From the NCBI RefSeq assembly GCF_949987535.1, contig NC_080082.1, positions 48,274,374 through 48,338,373 of the forward strand: a stretch of 64,000 nucleotides of DNA. Reading direction: 5' to 3'. The stretch's first letter is position 1. Each line of letters begins with the position of its first letter. Source of the DNA: Balaenoptera acutorostrata (lineage: Eukaryota > Chordata > Mammalia > Artiodactyla > Balaenopteridae). A program made the position numbers and the translations under genes. The notes under the pieces were generated by a model. That model made no database searches. It saw only the letters and a list, made by a program, of their open reading frames with translations, and was not told the DNA's origin. Below, piece after piece: positions 57,153 to 64,000 of this stretch.

Positions 57153-57539
57153 GTCCAAAAGACATTCACTGCAACGTCAGTGGTTTAACTCAGGTAATAA
57201 AATTTGAACATTCCTTGCTTTCGCCTCTGTGCTAGTTAGAGCTTTCCACAGCGAGCATGTAATAATTGTGTAAAAACAACAACAAAGCCCACCAGAGCCC
57301 ATGAAGGCGGGGAATGTCCTGGAAGCAGAGGGTACCTCCCTGGTGGGCTCTAGCCGTGGGCTGGGTGATCGACAGTGAGTAGTATAAGCCCAGCCAGCCC
57401 CGCCCCAGCCCCCGGGCTCCTCCCTGCAGTTTCTAACTGGAAGATGGAGAACAGGTCCCCGAAGGCCCCCCACTCCACCCGCAATGGGGGCTGGGGCGGG
57501 TTCTTGTCTCTTCAGGAGACTCATGGAGATTCCATGAGC
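57153..57539. other. Unassigned intronic stretch
   Basis: No exon or repeat recognised. Confidence 0.3.
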
Positions 57540-57860
57540 CATAATCAGAACCTCAATCCAAATTGTTAACTTGATACATAAGTTAACAGTAACCAGAAAG
57601 CCACTGGTCCCCACACCACAGACTGCCATTTTATTGTAACTGTCGAGTTTTAATAATGTCCCTCTATTTCTTGGGTTTGAAAATTCACATCCCTGAACAT
57701 TAATATTCCTGCATTAATAACCCCCAAATTCAGCAATTTCATATTTAACTGCTTATTTAAATGGAATTAATTTGTAACCAATCGTCATCAAATATGCAAG
57801 GCAATTTAAGTAAATGCCAGAAGATAAGAAATATGCTTATCCTGAATAACCAGCTAATGT
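57540..57860. other. AT-rich unique island, candidate conserved non-coding element
   Basis: Complex AT-rich sequence in GC-rich surroundings: 'GTTTTAATAATGTCCC', CATTAATATTCCTGCATTAATAACC, 'CTTATTTAAATGGAATTAATTTG', GTAACCAATCGTCATC and 'GCAATTTAAGTAAATGCC'. No repeat or simple-sequence character. One of the best enhancer-like candidates by eye. Confidence 0.38.
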
Positions 57861-58037
57861 AAAACATCGACCATGTTTCTCCGTCAGACAACGGCGTGAA
57901 ACAGCGCCCTCCACTCGCTGCCCCTGCCCAGGGCTCCTGGGCAGCCTGCCTGCCTTGGAGGGAACTGTCTCAGGCCAAGAAGGCGGCCCATCGGCCACCT
58001 GGCCCCCCACAGATAACCTCTTTCCCTTCATAGCCAG
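57861..58037. other. Unassigned intronic stretch
   Basis: No exon or repeat recognised. Confidence 0.3.
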
Positions 58038-58064
58038 GGTCTGTCTGTCTGTCCGTCTGTCTGA
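58038..58064. repeat. (GTCT)n microsatellite
   Basis: Six to seven GTCT units with one GTCC variant. Confidence 0.85.
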
Positions 58065-60110
58065 GGAAAACCTGCTCTCAAGTCTACCTCTCCTCTGATG
58101 CTAACAAAGACGAATCACGTCTGCCTTTGCTCCCAGCTGCAGGACCCCGCTGCTCCAGGCAGCTGTGGTATGTGCCGCCCCCAGGAAGAAGGTGTCTTTC
58201 CTGTGGAGCTACCCTCTCCACAGACCCGCCCCGGCCCTGCCCTCACCAGCACCTGGCAACGAGCACCTGACCCTGTCCTCTGGCCGGAGCCCACTACAGG
58301 GCCTGCTCCTTCCACCCCTTCCCCGGGAGCTACCCAGGCACCAATCCCGCTGTACAAGGAGCTGTGGCCGGGGCTGGAGTCAAATTCAGCACTAGGCCTA
58401 CAGACTGTCCCCACCTGCTCCCGTCACCCCAGCATAATCACACCCTGGCTCCCCAGGGAGGACAAGGCCACACCCTGTGGTGAGCCCAGGGGCCCCCGGC
58501 CATGGGGAGATCCCAGCGCATGTCTACCACCCCACCCCGCCTCTGTCTCCCCGCTCCGAGTCCTCTGCCGACCCCACCATTGTGACACCTGGCACACCCC
58601 CTGCCGTGGGCAGCGGGCGACCTGGCCCTGATCTGGGAAGGCCAAGGGAGGTCTGAGGGCTCCCAGGACCAAACCCACAGCCCCACCGAGGTGACAGGCC
58701 CGAGGCAGCCAACCCTGAGGAGCCACGTCCGGAGAGCTGACAGGCTGACTGCCTAGCTGGGTGGACAGCCGAGGCCACTGTTGCATCACAAGCTCCCTCC
58801 TGCCCCCAGGCCAAGGGGTGAAGGTGGCCTGGCGTGGCCCATCGGGACAAACCGAGAGGCCAAAACCTGAACTTCTGCCAGACCAGGTCAATGAAGGATC
58901 CAAGATGGGAGGTGCTGCAGAGAAGTTCAAAAGGGTCAAACACAAAAATTCCAGGAATAAAGCACTGCATTAGGGCAGTGAGAAGCGACCGAGGATAGAA
59001 GCAGTTGAGTATTGGAAAGCAGGACGACAGCAAGATTCATCTTGCATAGGAAACAGGCTATTATTATCCCTGCAAACTGCTGGAGGTGCTCATGGCTGGC
59101 AGGTGAATGCGGTCACTGAGCCGCAACAGCTCTGGAGGACAAGGGCCTCTCCAGCCTGGCGCAGGGGCCGAAAGGTGGCAGAGCTGGGGTGGGTGGGAGA
59201 CAGGGGGCTGAGCTGCACCCAGACCCCAGGCATACAGACACGACTTTCTGCAGGGAAGGTGCTGGCAGGGGGCCCGAGGTCAGAGGCCACAGCGCGCAGG
59301 TTGGGGGGGTACCCAAATGGAGCAACCCCTAAGGGCGGAGCTACACGAAGGGTGCCACAGTGGGATGTGAGGCCCAAAGCAAGGTGTGAGGGGACAGGAG
59401 GGGAGGGAGTACCACAGGGGGGCCGGGGGACCCCAAGGCAGGGAGGGCTCTCACCTGCGATACTTCAGCCAAGTCAGAAAACTCAGCCTGCCACATGGGT
59501 GTGGAAATGAATTCCCCCAGCATGGCGGCAGGCCCTCAGCCCAGCAATGAGGGGCCTGGGGGGCGGCTCACAGTCAGCCCCCGTCTGGACTGGACCATGG
59601 GTTGAAGAGGGCCAGCCTGGGAGAGTGTGCAAAGTTAAGGCTCTCCAAAAAGCCTCCCAAGGTGGGGTGGGGTGTTGGCCAAGCACAGGATCCTCTGGGC
59701 TCTTGGCAGGGGCCACGGGGGCTCAGGGAGCAGCAGGGAACAGAGGCTGGGGTCTGCTCAGTGGAGGGAGAGGTCAGTTCACAGTGGGACTCCTCCCGGG
59801 GGAGTGGGGACGAGGCCTCAACTTCCAGAGCTCACAGAGAGTGATGATGTCCCTGGAGTGCCCCACTGCTCCCCCAGAAAACCTTAGGGAGCAGCCAGGA
59901 GCCATCCCCACCACACCACCCCCGGGGCCTGGGCCCTGGGTGCTTGAGAAGGCGTTCTCTGCAGCAGAGACCTCGGCTGTGGGGGCGGGGAAGAAAGACC
60001 CCACAGCTCACTGACATCCAGGAATCTTGTCATCGGGGATCCTGAAGTCCACTGGCCCACTACACAGCCGGGGAAACTGAGGCTCGGAGGGGCACTGGGG
60101 CGTGATGGGG
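58065..60110. other. Intronic sequence, nothing recognised
   Basis: GC-rich unique DNA. Long open frames on both strands (up to 177 codons) reflect base composition. No domain or splice evidence. Confidence 0.4.
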
Positions 60111-60124
60111 GTTTGCTCGTGGGC

Positions 60125-60300
60125 AACTGTTTATTAAGCACCAGCTCCACGCCAGGCTCCGGACGAGCGGGATCTCACTTCATCCCACAGCAAGCCTGAG
60201 ATGCACCGTGCTTCACATGGGAGAGCTGAGGCTCAGAGGCGAGTTCTGCTAAGGTCACAGAACCGGTCGGTGTGGCAGCAACCACGGCTCCCTCCTTCTA
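60125..60300 (-). repeat. MIR SINE, antisense
   Basis: 'TTTATTAAGCACCAGCTCC', ACGCCAGGCTCC, 'GGAGAGCTGAGGCTCAGAGG', 'GCTAAGGTCACAGAACC' and GGTGTGGCAG follow the inverted MIR order. Confidence 0.7.
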
Positions 60301-60599
60301 GCTCAGGGCTTCCCCACAAGGCAGGGAGACCCAAGTCGAGACTGGAGAGGCCAGCGCACAGGACCAGAGCGGAGGCAGGTGAGCAGGGCACAGGAGCCGC
60401 CCCGCACCGGGCAGCGCTGGGGCACGAGGGAGGCTCGGATCAGGAGAGGCTGCAGCAAGCTGCGCCCCGTACCACTCCCCTCAAGGGCCTGGAGAAAGAC
60501 AGCGGCTCCACGGCCAGCATCTCAACGAGCTGGGCTAATCACTGCCGGTGTGGGAGGCGAGGCCGCTCTGGGGAGCTCCCAAGAGGATGCGGAGATGCG
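60301..60599. other. Unassigned intronic stretch
   Basis: No exon or repeat recognised. Confidence 0.3.
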
Positions 60600-60770
60600 T
60601 GCGATGAAAAGAAGCAAACCTGATGCCCCACCGCTCTTATCGCTGGGGGAAGTGATACATATTTATGAGCTCATAATCTCTCCTAATCGCATCACGCATC
60701 ACACATATGCACAAATTCCCGTGGCTCAGGCTCATACATAATCATAAGGCACTTCCTCGGTCCACCGAAG
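60600..60770. other. Small candidate conserved non-coding element
   Basis: 'CATATTTATGAGCTCATAAT', 'TCTCCTAATCGCATCACG', 'CACATATGCACAAATTCC' and 'CTCATACATAATCATAAGG' form a compact unique block with bicoid-like TAATC and E-box CATATG cores. Confidence 0.3.
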
Positions 60771-61537
60771 GACAGAGGATGCCGTGGTGCAGAGTACAGG
60801 TCGGGGGGGAGGGGCTGGGGCCGGAGAAACAGGAGACCAGGCGAACTGTCCACACTCGGCAGCCCCAAGGAGCAGGTGCCTCCCCTCAAGGGCTCATCTG
60901 CTGCAGCCTCGGGCCCTACAGACCACCTCCCGCAGGGCCCGTCAGCAGCCAGCCCGGGGACGCAGGGGCCAGGGTGTGAGGCTGGCAAGGCGGGAGAGGG
61001 GCTGGCTCCCTGTGCCCAACACCTGCCCTCCTGCCTGGGGAGGCCTAGAAGGGGAACAGAGCTGGGGGGCTCGGCCTGGGGCTACGCTGGGGAGCGAGGG
61101 CAGGTAAGGGGGGGCCGTCTGGGACTGGGGCAGCAGGGGACACGGGGAAGTTGTGAGCCAGGCTGCAGCAGGTCAGGGGCTAGGAGGGGAGGGGGCTGAT
61201 AAAAACGAAGACCACGGAGCTCAGAGCAGGTCCCTGGAAGGAAAACAGCCGCCCCATGTGTGTGCACGGTGGCCAGGGCTCCCTAAGCACGTGGCGGGCC
61301 TGTGCTTTCACGATAGAGCTTGACAGGGAAGTGGCATCGATCCTTAAAGTCAAGGTTGGAGTGAATTTAGGCAAATTATTTTTCTAAGCATGTCCTCGAA
61401 TCACCCAATCTAATCCCTTTTTAGCATCCTCCTGTTTGTGTGTTTTGTGTCTAGTCTGTAGACTGGGCCAGCCTGCTGGTGAAGATGTGAGCTGACGGAG
61501 GATGAAGGGAGACGGTTCCCGGGGCCCCAGGACTCAC
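60771..61537. other. Intronic sequence, nothing recognised
   Basis: GC-rich unique sequence leading into the donor of the 62-bp exon. No repeat recognised. Confidence 0.4.
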
Positions 61538-61599
61538 TTGCTGATGCCCTCAAAGGAGGCCTCCCTGCAGATGCTGCCGCTGTCGGTGTTGACGCCGCG
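61538..61599 (-). CDS. PEPD: PEPD internal exon, 62 bp (residues ~148-168)
   Basis: The exon starts in phase 0 with CGC (Arg148) and ends two bases into the Lys168 codon (AA|). It encodes RGVNTDSGSICREASF followed by EGIS, a highly recognisable prolidase segment. The acceptor is CTCTCTCTCTCCAG and the donor is AGCAA|GTGAGT. The last exonic base is A rather than the preferred G, so the donor is slightly weaker than its neighbours. Human has V and D where this copy has I and E, both conservative changes. The surrounding ~100 bp is CpG-rich for this intron (several CG pairs between 61570 and 61660). It is probably exon 6 in the human scheme. Its 62-bp length is not divisible by three, so skipping it would shift the frame. 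Confidence 0.95.
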
Positions 61600-62029
61600 C
61601 TGGAGAGAGAGAGGGAACGTGAGGGCGCGGACCCACCACACGGGGCGACGACGGGGAGCCCCCGCCTCAGCCCAGCCAACCCATCCCTGCCCGCCTTTCA
61701 GGTAACTCCAGGCCGGGCCCCAGCACAAGGGCAGCCCTCCTTTCTCTGCTGCAGCTTGAAAAGGAGAGAAAGCAAGGCCTCCTCCATCCAAGCACCTTGC
61801 TGACCCCAGCTCAGGCTGCCTGGGCACAGGTGCAGGCTGGGTGAGAAGACCTCGGACTAGGACCATCTCCAACCACAAATCCCTCCGCCGCCCCAAGGCT
61901 GGCTGGTCTCCCTGTGCACGTGTGTGCACACACGCACCCCACAGACAGTGTCCTGAAAAGCACTGCCAAATCCGGCCCTTCCAGAGACGCGGGTGTGACC
62001 CGACTCAGGCAGGAGGGGCCTTTCTCCGT
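61600..62029. other. Intronic sequence upstream of the 62-bp exon, nothing recognised
   Basis: CpG-containing next to the exon (GGCGCGGACC, GGCGACGACGGGG), otherwise ordinary. Confidence 0.35.
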
Positions 62030-62300
62030 GACACCGAGACTCTGTGTTACATTCCTCTCCTTTCCCTAATTGTAAGGAGACTCCAACTGGAACTCAGACA
62101 GGAGCGGAGACAAAACAAAAGATTCAGAGGAAAACGTGCCATCACCAGAGAGGCCAGGCCTTTTAAATCGCCTTTTAATTCTTCCTCAAGACCTTCAGGT
62201 CGATGTCTAATTGTATGCCCCCAAATAAAACACACTGAACCCTCCACGACCACAATCGTAACGCTTCTTCTCAGCCATCAAAACAGCAGGGTGGAAAAAA
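62030..62300. other. Candidate conserved non-coding element in the short intron
   Basis: Unique sequence with 'TTTCCCTAATTGTAAGG', CTTTTAAATCGCCTTTTAATTC, 'GATGTCTAATTGTATGCC' and 'CCACAATCGTAACGC'. Lies between two exons 1.4 kb apart. Confidence 0.3.
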
Positions 62301-62994
62301 GAGATCATGTGTAGTGCCAACAAAAATAACTGAGAAAAACTATTTCGGTAAACATCAATTAACAAAGGAGAGAAGGGTCACTTTGGGAGGGTAGAAGGGC
62401 TGCATACTCTTCATATTTGAAGCTCCCCAACGTTGAAGAAGTATAAGAAAGCAGACTTCTTCTCAGAGTCATTTCAAAGCCTCAGCACCCCCTCCCCGCC
62501 CTGCGAGGATGCACCGTGCACCCCTGCCTGCCCCAGGCTGCAGCAGGCCCTCCGTCATTTAGTGCCCCGAGTCCAAAATCTGATGCCACACAGCCCAGCA
62601 CCCTCATGGGCAGATGCAAAGGGTGTGTTTTTCAAACTCTATCAACAACGGAGGAGACACAGTGTGGAAGCAAATTGATATTCTACATCCACAAACCCCA
62701 AGAGCTCAACCTGACACAAATACATCCTCTAGTCAGGTTTTAACCCTCGGAGTACACGTGGCGTCTTGTCCACAGTGGCCTCGGGACAGGACACAGCCCA
62801 GGTCGACTGGAGAATGGAGGACGGGTCCTGGACACGTTTAGCAATTCAGACTGAGGTGTCACTATTTATCAGCAATGACCGTTGCTCTCAGTTTTCAATC
62901 CTCCCCATGCCCTGACCTCTGCAGGGGCAAGCAGCTCCCTAAAGCCCCTCCCCGTACTCAAACGCTGCCTGGTCCCTGAACACCAGCCACTTAC
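62301..62994. other. Intronic sequence, nothing recognised
   Basis: No repeat recognised. It ends at the donor of the 48-bp exon. Confidence 0.35.
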
Positions 62995-63042
62995 CAAAGT
63001 GAGGAGGACGGAGGGGCTCCGTGATGTCAGGACGCTGGCGAT
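62995..63042 (-). CDS. PEPD: PEPD internal exon, 48 bp (residues ~132-147)
   Basis: The minus strand reads IASVLTSRSPSVLLTL in phase 0, matching prolidase just before the RGVNTDSG block. The acceptor is TTTCTGACCTTTCAG with a good pyrimidine tract, and the donor is TTTG|GTAAGT, near consensus. The length is a multiple of three, so skipping would remove 16 residues in frame. It encodes part of the N-terminal alpha/beta domain, which helps form the dimer and covers the active site. Relative to the human sequence I remember (IASVLTSQKPSVLLTL), two adjacent residues differ, QK to RS. Both are surface-type residues and this looks like ordinary divergence. By the numbering used in the prolidase-deficiency literature this is probably exon 5. 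The exon is too short to be found by ORF length. Identification rests on the match, the splice sites and the neighbouring exon. Confidence 0.93.
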
Positions 63043-63099
63043 CTGAAAGGTCAGAAAGAAAAATCCACTTTAGCGCCACCACGTGAAGCCTGATGGCGA

Positions 63100-63250
63100 T
63101 GACGTACCAGCGTTATTAAATACTGACAGCTCACACTGATCAAGCACGTCCTTAAAACAGAAGTTTACAGAGAATAAGGGACTTCTGAAAGCCACACAGC
63201 TATCAGGTAACAGAGAGGGATTCAAACCTAAACCTGGCTTCCCCACGTGC
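63100..63250 (-). repeat. MIR SINE, antisense, diverged
   Basis: 'ACTTCTGAAAGCCACACAGC', 'TATCAGGTAACAGAGAGGG' and 'ATTCAAACCTAAACCTGGC' match the inverted MIR 5' half. Confidence 0.65.
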
Positions 63251-63259
63251 TGCCCTGGC

Positions 63260-63850
63260 TCCGAGCCCCACACAGATCCCAGCTCCAAACAGCCAGACCC
63301 ACTCGCCCTCCAAGGCTAGCACCTCTGTTCATCTGCCTGGTCCCTCATGAAAGACCAACTGAGGCAGTCTCTTCGGCACTGGTGCCCAGGGTAGACACCC
63401 TCCTCCCTGCCCCCATTCATCCCCCTGACCACATGGACTTGCCACCCCCAACCCCACATCCTTGCTTTCCATCCCTCCCACGGCCCAATCAGGCCCCTGC
63501 ACGCTGGCTGCTTCCCACCCGACCCCCTGAACGAGCTTGCCACGCAAGCTCACCGCCCCATGCCTTTGCCTGGGCTCTCACCTCTGCCTGGGACGCCTTC
63601 TCCCCATCTTAGCCGCTTCCTCAATTTGAACTCAGGACTGAGGTCTCTGGCCCCCCGGCGGGTTGGTCCACTCCCTCCTCTACTGCCCCCCTGGCTGATC
63701 ACACTGCCTCGGCCATGACATCCTCACCCCAAGGGTGCGGGCCACCCCGGTGGGACCACCTTCTTCCTCTCCTGGCCCCACCCCTCAGTCTGCTCTGCAT
63801 CTTGGCCACTGCAGCTCCTACCGTATTGAGCCCCCTCCCCACGCTCCCAC
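63260..63850 (+). repeat. L2 LINE fragment
   Basis: 'CCATGCCTTTGCCTGGGCTC', 'CACCTCTGCCTGGGACGCC', 'TTCTCCCCATCTTAGCCGC', 'GAACTCAGGACTGAGGTCTC' and 'CTGATCACACTGCCTCGGCC' follow the L2 order. The first ~150 bp is less certain. Confidence 0.55.
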
Positions 63851-63892
63851 CCTAAACTCTCACACCCTGACACAGGGCGAGAGTGAGGAAGA

Positions 63893-64000
63893 TTTGTTGT
63901 TTGTTGTTTCAACAGCTTTATTGAGCCATCACCGACATACTCTACGCTGCACGTTATTTCAAGTGCACGTTTTGATAAGTTCTGACATATATATATATAT
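63893..64000 (-). repeat. Old L1 3' end, antisense, running off the window
   Basis: Begins with inverted tail GTTGTTTGTTGTTTC, then 'CAGCTTTATTGAGCCATC' and 'TTTCAAGTGCACGTTTTG', the same order as the antisense L1 at 13.4 kb. The last ~17 bases are (TA)n. Confidence 0.65.

Larger units (their letters stand above)
1..64000 (-). other. PEPD: PEPD gene body (internal exons and introns; both ends outside)
   Basis: The whole window lies inside one transcription unit read right to left. Five short exons in the correct order and phase spell a continuous stretch of prolidase (residues ~132-224, human numbering as I recall it). Prolidase is a cytosolic, homodimeric, Mn-dependent metallopeptidase of family M24. 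It splits dipeptides with C-terminal proline or hydroxyproline and completes collagen and dietary proline recycling. The catalytic metal ligands of the human enzyme (D276, D287, H370, E412, E452) are encoded further left and are not in this window. The start codon and promoter lie to the right and are also absent. Visible introns are ~1395, 8272, 10267 and 921 bp, followed by at least 41.9 kb without a recognised exon. In human the gene is on 19q13.11 beside CEBPG and CEBPA, but neither is in this window. Gene identity is near certain. The extent to both window edges is inferred from continuity. Confidence 0.93.

Noticed and set aside
63043..64000. Search for the next upstream PEPD exon (ending ..QYVDE)
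   Set aside because: No matching minus-strand text with an exon end was found before the window edge. The interval is MIR, L2 and L1.

Overview
This is mammalian nuclear DNA, almost certainly from a cetacean. The main evidence is at least seven copies of the tRNA-Glu-derived CHR SINE, recognised by the head GGACTTCCCTGGTGG..GCAGTGG, the 'GATCCCACATGC' block, the 'CAACTACTGA' blocks and an (AAATA)n tail. There are also L1 3' ends of cetartiodactyl type, and no Alu and no ruminant BovB was seen. MIR, L2 and MaLR LTRs are the old repeats expected in any placental genome. Nothing bacterial, viral or plasmid-like was seen.

The only gene I can support is PEPD (prolidase, Xaa-Pro dipeptidase), read on the minus strand. 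Five consecutive internal coding exons are present, at 62995-63042, 61538-61599, 53221-53265, 42878-42953 and 41910-41956. All have intact AG/GT splice sites and compatible phases. They encode residues ~132-224 of the human protein, which is the end of the N-terminal domain and the first strand/helix stretch of the catalytic 'pita-bread' domain. The introns between them are about 1.4, 8.3, 10.3 and 0.9 kb. Below 41910 there is at least 41.9 kb with no further exon that I could find, so the following intron is very long or I missed a short exon. The first exons lie to the right of the window. The metal-binding exons lie to the left.

Layout: 1-41.9 kb is intron 3' of the last visible exon. It holds L2, MIR and L1 fragments, three full CHR SINEs plus one short SINE, one clear 5'-truncated L1 with a 14-bp target-site duplication (30.5-32.4 kb), and an 0.88-kb TG-rich minisatellite (35.94-36.83 kb). 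41.9-43 kb holds two exons. 43-53.2 kb is an intron rich in L2 (one ~1.4 kb copy), MIR and four CHR SINEs. 53.3-56.2 kb is a block of ancient L1 carrying a nested SINE. 56.2-61.5 kb is mostly unique GC-rich sequence. 61.5-63.1 kb holds the last two exons. The right edge enters another old L1 3' end.

Several AT-rich, repeat-free islands (for example 8.36-8.66, 12.9-13.3, 37.56-37.88, 41.56-42.3 and 57.54-57.86 kb) stand out in the GC-rich intron and carry homeodomain-type TAATTA/ATTA cores. They are the best candidates for conserved regulatory elements, but this rests on composition only. I found no previously undescribed gene system. The most unusual items are the TG minisatellite, a SINE that appears to carry a 3' transduction, and an internally deleted old L1.
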